From an uncultured Paracoccaceae bacterium (GTDB taxonomy: Bacteria; Pseudomonadota; Alphaproteobacteria; Rhodobacterales; Rhodobacteraceae), in the NCBI GenBank assembly GCA_947500825.1, contig CANMTR010000002.1:186001-250000 (forward strand): a stretch of 64,000 bases of DNA, written 5' to 3'. Each line of letters starts with the position of its first letter. The first letter of the stretch is position 1. A model generated the notes under the pieces. The model worked only from the letters and a program-made list of their open reading frames with translations, searched no databases and was not told the origin of the DNA. Shown piece by piece: positions 45,707-54,597 of this stretch. The translations under genes and the position numbers were made by a program.

Positions 45707-46763
45707 CGCCCTCCCCCCCGGATCGACCCTGGGCATCCTGGGCGGCGGCCAGCTCGGCCGGATGCTGGCCGTGGCCGCCGCGCGGCTGGGCCTGAAGGTC
45801 TGCGTCCTCGATCCGGGCGGCGACTGCCCCGCCGCCCACGTGGCCAACTTCCACCTGCGCGCGGCCTACGACGACACCGAGGCCCTCGCCCGCTTCGCGG
45901 CAGCCTGCGACGTGGTCACCTACGAGTTCGAGAACGTGCCCGCCGCCGCCCTCGACGCGGTGGAGGCGATCTGCCCCGTGCGCCCGGGCCGCGAGGCCCT
46001 GCGCGTCAGCCAGGACCGCCTGGCGGAGAAGGACTGGCTCGCGGGGCTCGGCCTCGACGTCGCCCCCTACGCCGCCGTCGACGATGCCGCCTCGCTGGAG
46101 GCCGCGCTCGCGCGCATCGGCCGCCCCGCGATCCTCAAGACCCGCCGCTTCGGCTACGACGGCAAGGGCCAGGCGCGCATAGACGCGGCAACCGACGCCG
46201 ACGCCGCCCTCGCGGAGCTAGCCGGCGCCCCCGCGATCCTCGAAGGCCACGTGGCCTTCGAGCGCGAGATCTCCGTGATCGGGGCGCGCGGCCTCGACGG
46301 GCGGGTGGCCTGCTTCGACCCGGGCGAGAACCGCCACGAGGGCGGCATCCTGCGCGAGACGCGGGTGCCCGCCACTCTTGCCCACGCGCGCCTCACCGAC
46401 GCGGTGCTGATCGCCGGGCGCATCCTCAACGCGCTCGACTACGTGGGCGTGATCGGGGTGGAGCTGTTCGTCACCGACACCGGCCTCGTGGTCAACGAGA
46501 TCGCGCCCCGGGTGCACAATTCCGGCCACTGGACGGAAGCGGGCTGCCTGATCGACCAGTTCGAGCAGCATGTCCGCGCCGTGGCGGGCTGGCCCCTGGG
46601 CGACGGGCGGCGCCACTCGGACGTGACGATGGAGAACCTCATCGGCGCCGACATGGACCGCCTCTCCGAGATCGCCGCCGAGCCCGGCGCCGCGATCCAC
46701 CTCTACGGCAAGGCCGAGGTCCGGCCGGGCCGCAAGATGGGCCACGTCAACCGCCTGACCTGA
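45699..46763 (+). CDS. purK: N5-carboxyaminoimidazole ribonucleotide synthase
   Basis: A 354-residue ATP-grasp enzyme with [16 protein letters not shown] at the N-terminus, the [14 protein letters not shown]-binding loop and the [17 protein letters not shown] motif. It makes N5-CAIR from AIR, bicarbonate and ATP, feeding PurE. The pair forms a two-gene operon. Confidence 0.97.
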   Translation: MTDALPPGSTLGILGGGQLGRMLAVAAARLGLKVCVLDPGGDCPAAHVANFHLRAAYDDTEALARFAAACDVVTYEFENVPAAALDAVEAICPVRPGREALRVSQDRLAEKDWLAGLGLDVAPYAAVDDAASLEAALARIGRPAILKTRRFGYDGKGQARIDAATDADAALAELAGAPAILEGHVAFEREISVIGARGLDGRVACFDPGENRHEGGILRETRVPATLAHARLTDAVLIAGRILNALDYVGVIGVELFVTDTGLVVNEIAPRVHNSGHWTEAGCLIDQFEQHVRAVAGWPLGDGRRHSDVTMENLIGADMDRLSEIAAEPGAAIHLYGKAEVRPGRKMGHVNRLT

Positions 46764-46826
46764 CGCCTCCTCGGCCGCGGGCGCGGCCTCCTCGTCGACC
46801 GCGCGTCCCGGCCCCTCCGCCGCGCG

Positions 46827-46907
46827 TCACCTGCCGCTGCGCGAGGGCGCGCCCTACTTGCCGCGCCGCGAGGGCGCGCCTTATTTGCCGCGCCGCGAGG
46901 GCGCGAG
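46827..46907 (-). repeat. Three tandem 27-bp units at the 3' end of the EamA gene
   Basis: Three near-identical 27-bp units end in in-frame stop codons: TAA (46881-46883), TAG (46854-46856) and TGA (46827-46829). The first unit codes for the real C-terminus APSRRGK; the next two would read GAPSRRGK and GAPSRSGR if the stops were passed. Confidence 0.85.
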
Positions 46908-47747
46908 GCCCAGGCCCACGCCTCCCACCACCAGCGCGCAGGACAGGACCAGCCGCCACGTCAGCATCTCGCCCAGGAGCGCCACGCCCGCCAGCACCGC
47001 GATCACCGGCACCGTCAGTTGCGCCACCGCCGCCCGCGTGGCCCCGAGCTCGGGCACGATGGAATACCACGCCGCGTATCCCAGCGCCGAGGTCACCCCG
47101 CCCGAGACGAGGGCGAGCGCCACGCCCGTCGCGTCCCAGGCCACGCCCGCGCCGGGCAGCAGGACCCAGGCCAGCAGGCAGAACGGCACCGCGCCCAGGA
47201 ACGACGCCGCCGTGGTGTCGAGGGGCGGGCCGCCCGCCCGTCCGCGGAGCGAATAGACCCCCCAGCCCACGCCGGCGGCGGCCATCAGCGCCCCCGGCCC
47301 GGGCGCGAGGCCGCCCGATCCGGGCAGCAGCATCCAGGCGAGACCGGCCAGCGCCAGCCCCGCCCCGATCCAGCGCCGGGCCGGGATCGCCTCGCCCCCC
47401 AGAACCGCGCCTGCGAACATGGTGATCTGGACGGCCGCGAACAGGATCAGCGCCCCCGCCCCCGCCGGCAGCGCCAGATAGGCCAGAGAGAACGCGATGA
47501 GATAGAGCGTGAGCGCGCCCACGTTCACCGCCCGCATGGCCCGCACCCAGGCCAGCCCCCCGCGGCGGCCCGCCAGCGCGGCCAGGACGACCACGCCCGA
47601 GACGACCCGCAGCAGCGCGAAGTCCAGCGGCCCGGCATGGCCGCCTCCCACCGCCGCGCGGTTGAGGATCGAGTTGGCCGCGAAGGCCGCCATCACCACG
47701 CCCGTGATCGCGAAGAGCCGCGCGGCCCCGCCCGTGCCTGTCGTCAT
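46881..47747 (-). CDS. EamA-family (DMT) transporter
   Basis: A 288-residue protein with about ten membrane helices in two EamA repeats, a normal length for drug/metabolite transporters. The second repeat includes ALGYAAWYSIVPELGATRAA and the VPVIAVLAGVALLGE motif. Substrate cannot be predicted. The start at 47747 is chosen because the first helix begins 12 residues later; the frame is open upstream. Confidence 0.88.
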   Translation of the reverse strand: MTTGTGGAARLFAITGVVMAAFAANSILNRAAVGGGHAGPLDFALLRVVSGVVVLAALAGRRGGLAWVRAMRAVNVGALTLYLIAFSLAYLALPAGAGALILFAAVQITMFAGAVLGGEAIPARRWIGAGLALAGLAWMLLPGSGGLAPGPGALMAAAGVGWGVYSLRGRAGGPPLDTTAASFLGAVPFCLLAWVLLPGAGVAWDATGVALALVSGGVTSALGYAAWYSIVPELGATRAAVAQLTVPVIAVLAGVALLGEMLTWRLVLSCALVVGGVGLGLAPSRRGK

Positions 47748-47888
47748 GTGCCGTCCTCCCGCGCCCTTGGTGCCGCCCCCCGGGCGCCGAGGCAATCCCC
47801 CCGGGGCGCCGCCGCCCCGGCGCCGTTAACCCCGCGTTCACCCCGTTTCGGCGATCATGGGGCTTTCCCAGGTGCCGGAGACCCCCCG

Positions 47889-48263
47889 ATGACCCCCGCA
47901 ATCCCGGCGCTGGCCGGGTTCCTCGCCCTTGCCGCCTGCCTTCCCAGCCAGACCCAGCGCTACGTCTCGGACACCTACGGCGCGGCCCCGGCGGAGACCC
48001 ATGCCTACCGCGATGCCACCTACGCCGTCTCCGACCTGCCCGACCGCGGGCGGCTGCGGATCCAGTCCCAGGCCTCGCTCCTGCGCGGCGCGGTGACCCG
48101 GACGCCCTCCCAGGCGGTGTTCCGCGACGCGGCCGAGGACTACCTGGGCGCCACGCGCCCCGGCTGCACCATCGTCGATACCGCCTCGTTGACGGAATCC
48201 TCGGTGAACCCGTATCTCAAGGACATCTCCGCGCCGGCCTACGAGGTCTTCTACGCCTGCTGA
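47889..48263 (+). CDS. Predicted lipoprotein of unknown function
   Basis: A 124-residue protein with a lipoprotein signal peptide (lipobox LAAC) and a soluble part containing GCTIVDTASLTES and a C-terminal cysteine. No family was recognised. Two further cysteines might pair in the periplasm. It converges on pufX and ends 27 bases before a GC-rich hairpin. Confidence 0.72.
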   Translation: MTPAIPALAGFLALAACLPSQTQRYVSDTYGAAPAETHAYRDATYAVSDLPDRGRLRIQSQASLLRGAVTRTPSQAVFRDAAEDYLGATRPGCTIVDTASLTESSVNPYLKDISAPAYEVFYAC

Positions 48264-48289
48264 CCCTCCCGGCTGCGGCGGACATGCGA

Positions 48290-48320
48290 ACGGGCGGCCC
48301 CGATCCCGGCGGCCGCCCGT
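48290..48320. terminator. Hairpin between the lipoprotein gene and pufX
   Basis: ACGGGCGGCC and GGCCGCCCGT make a perfect 10-bp stem with an 11-base loop, 27 bases from both convergent stop codons. No T run follows on either strand, so it may act as a Rho-dependent end or as a 3' stabiliser of the puf mRNA. Confidence 0.55.
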
Positions 48321-48346
48321 CCCCGTGTTCCCCCTCGCCCGCGGTC

Positions 48347-48604
48347 TCAGACCAGGGCGGTCACGATCCCCCGCCCCGTCTCCAGCGCGGCATAGGGGTC
48401 CTCGGGCAGCAGGAAGCTGATGGCGCGGATGATCATCACGAAGGCGATCACCCCGAAGAACAGGGCCGCGGCGACGACCGCGCCCTTGCCCATCTGCAGG
48501 GCCACCCAGCCATAGAGCGAGGGCGCCGAGCCCTGCTCCAGGTGCCACGTGGTCGCGGCGCGGTCGAACTCGCGCCTCTTTCGGCTCTTGCGTCCTAACA
48601 GCAT
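48347..48604 (-). CDS. pufX: PufX, LH1-reaction centre ring protein
   Basis: An 85-residue protein with one membrane helix, four bases after pufM and preceded by GGAG. The core LYGWVALQMGKGAVVAAALFFG and the C-terminal AALETGRGIV stretch correspond to PufX of R. sphaeroides (LWVAFQMMKG core, ALETGIELIKHLV end). PufX opens the LH1 ring for quinone exchange and occurs in only part of the phototrophic Rhodobacterales. The first 30 or so residues are unusually basic and differ from the known protein. Confidence 0.88.
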   Translation of the reverse strand: MLLGRKSRKRREFDRAATTWHLEQGSAPSLYGWVALQMGKGAVVAAALFFGVIAFVMIIRAISFLLPEDPYAALETGRGIVTALV

Positions 48605-48608
48605 GGTC

Positions 48609-49595
48609 TCACTCCGTGCTCGCGGGGCTGTAGATTTCCCATTCCTCCGGCGTGCGGGCGGGAACGTAGTTGTTCTCGGCACCGTAGCCGTGCTCCTGGG
48701 CCCAGACGAACCAGTTGTCCACGACCGTGCCGGTCAGGATGATCCCGATGCCGCCCGTCAGGGTGGTCAGCACCGCGAACCACCAGGCCCAGCGGTGGAT
48801 GCCCTCCATCGTGGCGTTGAACCCCATGGTCCAGCGCCAGAACAGGCCCGCCCGCTCCGAGGCGGTGCCCCGGTCGTGGATCTGGTCGAGCTCCCGGTCG
48901 CCGCCGTAGCGGCTCACCGCGAGGATCGTGCCGCCATGCATCGCGAACAGCAGCACCGAGCCGTAGAGGAACACGATCGAGAGCGCGTGGAACGGGTTGT
49001 AGAACAGGTTGCCGTAGGTCAGCGAGAACAGGTTGGTCCAGTCCAGGTGCGGGAAGACGCCGTAGGGCACGGCCTCGGCCCAGGAGCCCATCAGGATGGG
49101 CCGGAACAGGCCCAGCACCAGGAACAGCCACACCGCCGACGAGAACGCCCAGAAGACGTGCTTGCCCATCCTGAGCTGGTGGGCGAGCTGCCACGAGCGC
49201 GCCAGCCACGCCATCACCGACACCAGGAGAAGCGCCGAGGCGATGATCCACAGGCCCCCCTCCCAGAGCGGCGCGAAGCCCAGGCCGTATTCCGGCGCCG
49301 GCGGCTCCAGGCTGAGGAAGAACAGGTCGCGCACGAACATGGCCGGGCTGAAGTTGACCTGCACCCAGAAGCTGATGCCCACGAGGAAGAACCACATCCC
49401 CCCCGTGATCAGGCTCAGGACCCCGAACGGCCCGAGATAGATGGGCCCGAGCTGGGCGTTGCCGATCCAGCCCAGCAGGGTGCTGAACCCGGTGCTGGTG
49501 CCGCGGTCGCGCAGGTCCACGCCCTCGCCGACCATGCCTGCCTCGGGCGGGCCCTGCACCTGCACCTGGTCGAAGATGTTCTGGTATTGCGCCAT
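48609..49595 (-). CDS. pufM: Photosynthetic reaction centre subunit M
   Basis: A 328-residue five-helix reaction-centre subunit. The [14 protein letters not shown] segment, [14 protein letters not shown] and [10 protein letters not shown] contain histidines that ligate bacteriochlorophyll and the non-heme iron. It pairs with PufL in the membrane to perform primary charge separation. GTAAGGAG precedes the ATG, 12 bases after pufL. Confidence 0.98.
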   Translation of the reverse strand: MAQYQNIFDQVQVQGPPEAGMVGEGVDLRDRGTSTGFSTLLGWIGNAQLGPIYLGPFGVLSLITGGMWFFLVGISFWVQVNFSPAMFVRDLFFLSLEPPAPEYGLGFAPLWEGGLWIIASALLLVSVMAWLARSWQLAHQLRMGKHVFWAFSSAVWLFLVLGLFRPILMGSWAEAVPYGVFPHLDWTNLFSLTYGNLFYNPFHALSIVFLYGSVLLFAMHGGTILAVSRYGGDRELDQIHDRGTASERAGLFWRWTMGFNATMEGIHRWAWWFAVLTTLTGGIGIILTGTVVDNWFVWAQEHGYGAENNYVPARTPEEWEIYSPASTE

Positions 49596-49607
49596 CTCGG
49601 ATGCTCC

Positions 49608-50438
49608 TTACAGGTCCGCCCACCAGGGCAGGTTGAGGTACCAGTCCCACCACACGACCCACTGGTCGAACCACACGGTGCCCGAGATCACGATGCACAC
49701 CGCGCTCCAGAGACCTGCGTTGATCGCCAGGAGGTAGCCCAGCCGGTGGATGCCCATGGGCCCGATGGAATAGCCGATGAAGTCGCGGAAGAACGTGTCC
49801 TCGTGGTCGGGCTGCTTCATCTCCTCGCCCTTCTCGGGGTTGGCCGCCGACAGGATCAGCGATCCGTGCAGCGCCAGCGCCAGCGTGGTCGTGAAGAACA
49901 GCGTCACGGCCAGCATGTGGGCGGGGTTGTAGTGGAAGTTGCCGTAGAGGTAGCCGGTGTAGCTCACCCAGTCGAGATGGCTCCAGATCCCGTAGGGGAA
50001 CGCGTGCCCCCAGGCCCCCAGCAGGACGGGCCGGATCACCTGCAGCGTGGTATAGGCCGCGATCGCCGCCCAGAACGCCACCGGCACGTGGAAGCCGATG
50101 CCCAGCTTGCGGCAGATCTCCACCTCCCTCAGCGCCCATGAGTTGAACGCGCCCAGCGCACAAATCGTGATGATCTGCCAGAGCCCCCCCATCTCCAGGG
50201 GTGCCGCGCCCAGCCCGTAGGAGATCGGCGGCGGGTTGACCGAGATCAGCCAGGGGTTCCACACCCCCTGGATCGCGGCGGTATAGAAGATCAGGATCGT
50301 GCCCAGCCCGGCGAAGAACACCGTCGTGACGCCGAAGAACCCGACATAGAACGGCCCGACCCAGAAATCGAAGAGGTCGCCGCCGATCAGCGTGCCCCCG
50401 GGCACGCGGTATTTTCTCTCGAAGCTGAGCAATGCCAT
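49608..50438 (-). CDS. pufL: Photosynthetic reaction centre subunit L
   Basis: A 276-residue reaction-centre subunit opening [20 protein letters not shown]. Ligand regions [15 protein letters not shown] and [22 protein letters not shown] are intact. It binds the special pair with PufM. It follows a strong intercistronic hairpin after pufA. Confidence 0.98.
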   Translation of the reverse strand: MALLSFERKYRVPGGTLIGGDLFDFWVGPFYVGFFGVTTVFFAGLGTILIFYTAAIQGVWNPWLISVNPPPISYGLGAAPLEMGGLWQIITICALGAFNSWALREVEICRKLGIGFHVPVAFWAAIAAYTTLQVIRPVLLGAWGHAFPYGIWSHLDWVSYTGYLYGNFHYNPAHMLAVTLFFTTTLALALHGSLILSAANPEKGEEMKQPDHEDTFFRDFIGYSIGPMGIHRLGYLLAINAGLWSAVCIVISGTVWFDQWVVWWDWYLNLPWWADL

Positions 50439-50471
50439 CTTCTCGCTCCTTCGGCGATGATCGTTGTGGCT

Positions 50472-50497
50472 GCCCGGGCGGGCGGACCCGCCCGGGC
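50472..50497 (-). promoter_or_regulatory. pufA-pufL intercistronic mRNA hairpin
   Basis: GCCCGGGCGGG and CCCGCCCGGGC form a perfect 11-bp stem with a 4-base loop in the 77-bp gap after pufA. In Rhodobacter a hairpin here protects the pufBA mRNA from 3' decay and gives the excess of LH1 over reaction-centre subunits. Position and strength fit that role. Confidence 0.8.
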
Positions 50498-50515
50498 GAT
50501 GTTCGCCTCAGGCGC

Positions 50516-50701
50516 TCACTCGGCGGCGCTGGACTCGCCGGGCACGCCGTACTTGGCGGCCGCGGTGTCGAACCAGTTGTACCGCTCGGTCGACAGCAGA
50601 ACGAGGTGGATCATCGCCGCGAGCAGGAACAGGAACACGCCCTGCGCCACGAACACGCGACGGGGATCGAAGACCAGCCAGATCCTGTAGAATTTCGCCA
50701 T
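50516..50701 (-). CDS. pufA: Light-harvesting 1 alpha polypeptide
   Basis: A 61-residue LH1 alpha chain. [20 protein letters not shown] is near-identical to the R. sphaeroides sequence, and the helix contains the bacteriochlorophyll histidine in [24 protein letters not shown] precedes the ATG. The gap to pufB is 14 bases. Confidence 0.98.
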   Translation of the reverse strand: MAKFYRIWLVFDPRRVFVAQGVFLFLLAAMIHLVLLSTERYNWFDTAAAKYGVPGESSAAE

Positions 50702-50715
50702 CGTTCAGTCCCTCC

Positions 50716-50901
50716 TCACAGCCACGGACGCCAGATGAACACCGCCAGGTGGGCGAGCACCGCGACGGCCGAGAACAGCCACAGGCCGCTCATGTAGACG
50801 GAATGCAGTTCCTGCGCCTGCTCGTCGGTAAGACCCGTGAAGGACAGGTCGGTTCTGGTCATGCCAGAGCCGCCATGTCCGGGGTCGGTTCTATCAGCCA
50901 T
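50716..50901 (-). CDS. pufB: Light-harvesting 1 beta polypeptide
   Basis: A 61-residue LH1 beta chain ending [15 protein letters not shown], with the pigment histidine in AHLAV and the conserved [19 protein letters not shown]. The ATG at 50901 has a good ribosome site (GAGGAG) and gives an N-terminus about 12 residues longer than the 49-residue R. sphaeroides protein. An internal ATG at 50862 would give the usual length but lacks a clear ribosome site. Confidence 0.96.
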   Translation of the reverse strand: MADRTDPGHGGSGMTRTDLSFTGLTDEQAQELHSVYMSGLWLFSAVAVLAHLAVFIWRPWL

Positions 50902-51007
50902 TGAACACTCCTCGAGGTTTCGAGCTGACGCCGCAGGGCCCCGCGGCCGGGTTCCGGCGCATGCCGGACTTCGCCCGAAACCCCGAAGGGGCGCCGGAGG
51001 AAATGGG
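50902..51007 (-). other. pufQ-pufB intercistronic region
   Basis: A 106-bp spacer rich in short GC inverted repeats (for example GCCGG/CCGGC near 50950-50970). It holds the pufB ribosome site. In Rhodobacter this segment is part of the processed puf leader; no coding sequence was seen. Confidence 0.5.
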
Positions 51008-51238
51008 TCACGCCGAGAAGATCATCGGCGTGATGATGCGCGCCTGGCTCCAGGCCCGGGCCACCGGCCCGCGCTCGGGCAGCCGCCCCGACCGCAGGAG
51101 CGTCAGCCCCCAGGTCAGGCAGGCCAGCGGGACCGTGGCCGCGAAGATGATCGCGAAATAGATCGCGAACTCGGTGCGAGGCGCCGCGGCGCGGCGCTCG
51201 GGCACGCCGAAGGCGCCGGTGTTGGTCATGTCGCTCAT
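51008..51238 (-). CDS. pufQ: PufQ, bacteriochlorophyll synthesis-associated protein
   Basis: A 76-residue protein with one membrane helix. [20 protein letters not shown] and the closing [18 protein letters not shown] match PufQ, which carries or regulates bacteriochlorophyll intermediates. The ATG at 51238 overlaps the bchZ stop (ATGA). The puf promoter in relatives lies within bchZ or just upstream; no clear one was picked out. Confidence 0.9.
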   Translation of the reverse strand: MSDMTNTGAFGVPERRAAAPRTEFAIYFAIIFAATVPLACLTWGLTLLRSGRLPERGPVARAWSQARIITPMIFSA

Positions 51239-52740
51239 TTGTCGTCCTCCTCGTTGGACCCGCCCGGTGCGGAGGCCCGCCCCGCAGCGTCTTTGCCGCC
51301 GGGCGACAGCGCCCGGACGGTCTCCTTGGCCACGCGCGTCTCGCCGTGGGCGAGCGTGCGCCGCTCGGCCGCGTCGCGAAGGGTGCGCGCGGCGGAAATT
51401 CGGGTGAGCACCGGGTGCTCGGACACGATCCGGTCCAGTTCGGCCTGCGCCTCCGCCTCCCAGGGCAGGTCGCGGCGCAGCTCGGCCGGCGTGGCCTCCG
51501 CCGCGTCCAGCTCCGAGCCCAGCGGCAGGATGTGGAACAGCGCGTCGAACAGCCCGTTGCAGATCTCCTGCAGCAGGTAGGTGGCGCCCGCGTAGCCCAT
51601 GAAGGGCGTGCCCGTGGCTCGCCGGATCGCAGCCCCCGGAAAGCTCGCGGGAATGAAGGCCGGCTGCGGCCCGTGGCCGCCCTTGGTCTCCGCCAGGTAC
51701 ATCTTCTCGTTGATCGACCCCATCAGGATCAGGGGCCGCTTCTCGTGCACCAGCCGGCGCACCTCGTCGTTGTCGGTCTTCCTGCCCGCCATCCGCGCCA
51801 CCGCGAAGGCGCAGGGAAAGCCCAGCTCGTCCTCCAGGTAGTGGCGGATGCCCCGGGCATAGGTCTCGCTCGCCACGATCCCGAACTCGGCGGTGGCGAA
51901 GAAGTCCTGGGTCACAGACCGCCACAGGTCCCACACCGGCTTGATGGTCGAATGCTTCTCGCGCTCGATGAAGGGCTCGGGGTCCAGCCCCAGCAGGTCG
52001 CCCAGCGCGCGCAGGAACTTCGTCGTGCTCTCCACCCCCACCGGCGCCTGCAGGAACGGCTTGCCAAGCACCTCGGCCAGCCCGCGCCCGAACTCGCGGT
52101 ACATGCAGATGTTCACGTCCGCGTTCACCAGATTGCGCATCTCGGCCAGGTGGGCGCCGAGCGGCATCACCATGTTGACCTCGGCGCCTATCCCCTCGAC
52201 CAGCCGCCGGATCTCGGCCGCGTCCGAGGCGGAGTTGAACACCCCGTACATGGGCCCGAGGATGTTCACCCGCGGCGCCGCGCCCTCGTCGCGTTGCTTC
52301 TCGGGCGGCATCCGGCCCTTGGTCTGGCCCCACTCGGTGAAGATCCAGGTCATGGCGCGGTCCGCGCACTGCCACTGGTCCTCGTCGATGGTGCGCGGCA
52401 GGAACCGCTGCAGGTTGGTCCCCTGGGGCGTCACGCCGCCCCCGATCATCTCGGCGATGGAGCCGGTCACGACCACCGACGGCAGCGCCGGGTCCAGCGT
52501 CTCCCAGGCGCGCTTCATCGCCTCTTCGGTCCCCGATCCCATCTCGTCCTCGGCCAGGCCGGTGACGACGATGGGCAGCTCGTGGGGCGGCAGCCCGTCG
52601 GTGTAGTGCAGCACGCTCGTCACGGGCAGGTTCTCGCAGCCCACGGGGCCGTCGATCACCACCTGCAATCCCTTCACGGCGGTGAAGGCATAGATCGCCC
52701 CCCAGTAGCCGCCCGCCCGGTCGTGGTCGGTGACCATCAT
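51235..52740 (-). CDS. bchZ: Chlorophyllide reductase subunit Z
   Basis: A 501-residue nitrogenase-like subunit. The early [21 protein letters not shown] carries cluster-region cysteine, and the body matches BchZ. With BchY it forms the catalytic core that reduces the B ring of chlorophyllide a. The start (two adjacent ATGs at 52735-52740) overlaps the stop of a 69-codon ORF that separates it from bchY. Confidence 0.96.
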   Translation of the reverse strand: MMVTDHDRAGGYWGAIYAFTAVKGLQVVIDGPVGCENLPVTSVLHYTDGLPPHELPIVVTGLAEDEMGSGTEEAMKRAWETLDPALPSVVVTGSIAEMIGGGVTPQGTNLQRFLPRTIDEDQWQCADRAMTWIFTEWGQTKGRMPPEKQRDEGAAPRVNILGPMYGVFNSASDAAEIRRLVEGIGAEVNMVMPLGAHLAEMRNLVNADVNICMYREFGRGLAEVLGKPFLQAPVGVESTTKFLRALGDLLGLDPEPFIEREKHSTIKPVWDLWRSVTQDFFATAEFGIVASETYARGIRHYLEDELGFPCAFAVARMAGRKTDNDEVRRLVHEKRPLILMGSINEKMYLAETKGGHGPQPAFIPASFPGAAIRRATGTPFMGYAGATYLLQEICNGLFDALFHILPLGSELDAAEATPAELRRDLPWEAEAQAELDRIVSEHPVLTRISAARTLRDAAERRTLAHGETRVAKETVRALSPGGKDAAGRASAPGGSNEEDDK

Positions 52741-52946
52741 CGCGACACCTCCGTGCGGGCGCGTTCACCCTCGACCTGGGGTGTCCGGGTACCGCTCAGG
52801 CCGGAAACCGCCCTCCGCCGGGACTCCGACGGAAAACCGACGGAAAACCGACAATCGCTTTTCGCGGCCCGGCCCGAGTCGATGCCCGCCCGCGCGCGGC
52901 CCCTTGCGGCCCCGTGCGCCGCCATCACGATCCCGCCCGCGCTCAT
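52737..52946 (-). CDS. Hypothetical 69-residue ORF between bchY and bchZ
   Basis: The frame starts in the bchY stop (ATGA, 52943-52946) and stops in the bchZ start (ATGA, 52737-52740), so it would couple the two genes. The product is Arg/Gly/Ser-rich with no membrane helix, signal or known domain. Third-position GC falls in the middle (for example TGT, TTT, GGT codons), and an 11-bp direct repeat (CCGACGGAAAA twice on the plus strand) is present, which argues for non-coding spacer. Relatives usually have bchY and bchZ adjacent. Confidence 0.35.
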   Translation of the reverse strand: MSAGGIVMAAHGAARGRARAGIDSGRAAKSDCRFSVGFPSESRRRAVSGLSGTRTPQVEGERARTEVSR

Positions 52947-54523
52947 ATCATCTCCTGCGCCTTCGCGGCCTTTCTCTGCCGCTCCAGCTTCTTGAGGTTC
53001 TGCGCCCGGAACCGCTCCTGCACGTTGGGCGCCCCCTCCCAGACGCCGGCGGTCTCGCCCGCGCCCACGCCCTGGTAGAAGGCCCGCATCTTGCCCATCC
53101 GCTCGGCATTGCCGATGGCCGCGTTGACCACCTGCGCCAGGCTCCCCGCGCCGGCGGGCCCCATCAGCGGCCGCGCCGAGATCAGGTTGGTGAAGTAGAG
53201 GCTCGGAATTCCGAGCTCCTTTCCCTTCTGCACCACGGGCGTCGTTCCGATCGCCAGGTCGGGCCGGATCGCCTCCATGGCCGACAGGTCCTGCTCCAGG
53301 CTCGCGCGGAACACGACCTTGGTGCCCTTCGCCTCCAGCCAGTCCTTGTCGGCCAGGGCATGGGGCGTCTTTGGGCAGGCGGTGCCGACGTAAGGCACGT
53401 CCGCCCCGCTCTCGATCAGCAGGCGCGCCACCAGCAGCTCCGACCCCTCGTAGCCCGAAAGGGTCACGGTCCCGTCGATCCGCGCGCCCCCGAGGGCCCC
53501 GCGGATCGCCGGCAGCACCGCGTCCTTGGCCGCCGCGACCCGCTCCGCGGCCACGCCGAACGCCTCTCCCACGGCTTCCAGCCACGCCGCAGTCCCGTCG
53601 TATCCCACGGGCGCCGAGCCGATCACCGGCCGTCCCGCGCGCTCGAACTCGCGAATCGCGGAGGTGTAGAACGGATGGATCGCCGCCACCGCCCCGCAAT
53701 CGAGCGCCGCGTAAAGCTCGCGCCATTCCCGCGCCGGCACGACCGGCCCCGCGGCCAGCCCCATGGGGGCGAGCATCCCCCCGATCTGCATCGGGTCGGC
53801 GGGAAACATCTCCCCCAGCAACGTCACGCTCGGCCGGTCCTCGACCCCGGCGCGCGGTCGCCTAACGGGGCCGGCCTCGGCCTCCTCCCGCGCCCGCGCC
53901 AGCATGGCGCCCGCCAGCACGTCCTTGGCCTCCGCATGGGTCGGCACGCCGAAGCCCGGAACGTCGATCCCGATGATCCGCACCCCGTTGATATCCTTGG
54001 GCAGAAGCCGCAGAGGCACGCCCGAGGCGGTGGGCACGCACAGGTTCGTCACCACGATCGCGTCGTACCGCTCCGGGTCCGCCATCTCGTGGACCGAATC
54101 GCGGATATCCTCGAACAGCTTGCCCGTCACCAGCGTCTCGGAGGAGAACGGCACGTATCCGATCGAGCGGCGCGCGCCGTAGAAGTGGCTCACGAAACTC
54201 AGGCCATAGACGCAGCAGGCCGAGCCCGACAGCACCGTGCCCACCCGCCGCATCCTGAGCCCCGTGCGCAAGGAGCCGAAGGCGGGGCACATGCTCTGCG
54301 GCTTGTCGTGGGGCCCTTGCGGATAATCGGCGGCGTAGCGGTCCAGAAGCTCCGACTGCCCCGCCTCCCGCGCGGCCGCCTCCATGGCCCCCGCGCCCGC
54401 GTGGCAGCCCATCCCGTCGCCCGCACGGGGATCGGCGGCAAGGTCCGGGGCGGCGCCGTCGACGGCCTCGCCCTCTATCACCTCGGCCGTCTTGGCGTCG
54501 TCGTACTCGACTTCTCTCGCCAT
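52943..54523 (-). CDS. bchY: Chlorophyllide reductase subunit Y
   Basis: A 526-residue nitrogenase-like subunit with MCPAFGSLRTGLRMRR, SACCVYGLSF and YVGTACPKTPHA regions typical of BchY. It partners BchZ. The ATG at 54523 (AGGGA upstream) is preferred; an in-frame GTG at 54541 would add six residues. A copy of the dispersed 5' element ends 11 bases upstream. Confidence 0.96.
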   Translation of the reverse strand: MAREVEYDDAKTAEVIEGEAVDGAAPDLAADPRAGDGMGCHAGAGAMEAAAREAGQSELLDRYAADYPQGPHDKPQSMCPAFGSLRTGLRMRRVGTVLSGSACCVYGLSFVSHFYGARRSIGYVPFSSETLVTGKLFEDIRDSVHEMADPERYDAIVVTNLCVPTASGVPLRLLPKDINGVRIIGIDVPGFGVPTHAEAKDVLAGAMLARAREEAEAGPVRRPRAGVEDRPSVTLLGEMFPADPMQIGGMLAPMGLAAGPVVPAREWRELYAALDCGAVAAIHPFYTSAIREFERAGRPVIGSAPVGYDGTAAWLEAVGEAFGVAAERVAAAKDAVLPAIRGALGGARIDGTVTLSGYEGSELLVARLLIESGADVPYVGTACPKTPHALADKDWLEAKGTKVVFRASLEQDLSAMEAIRPDLAIGTTPVVQKGKELGIPSLYFTNLISARPLMGPAGAGSLAQVVNAAIGNAERMGKMRAFYQGVGAGETAGVWEGAPNVQERFRAQNLKKLERQRKAAKAQEMI

Positions 54524-54534
54524 GAACCCCGGTC

Positions 54535-54557
54535 CCTTCACCCTTTGTCAAATACCC
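54535..54557 (-). repeat. Dispersed 5' element, copy 3 (before bchY)
   Basis: On the minus strand GGGTATTTG, AC, AAAGGGTGAAGG in the bchX-bchY spacer, directly before the bchY start and in the same orientation. See copies at 19212 and 23058. Confidence 0.7.
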
Positions 54558-54597
54558 CCGGGGGTCCGGGGGCGGCGCCCCCGTCCCGGCCCGGCAC

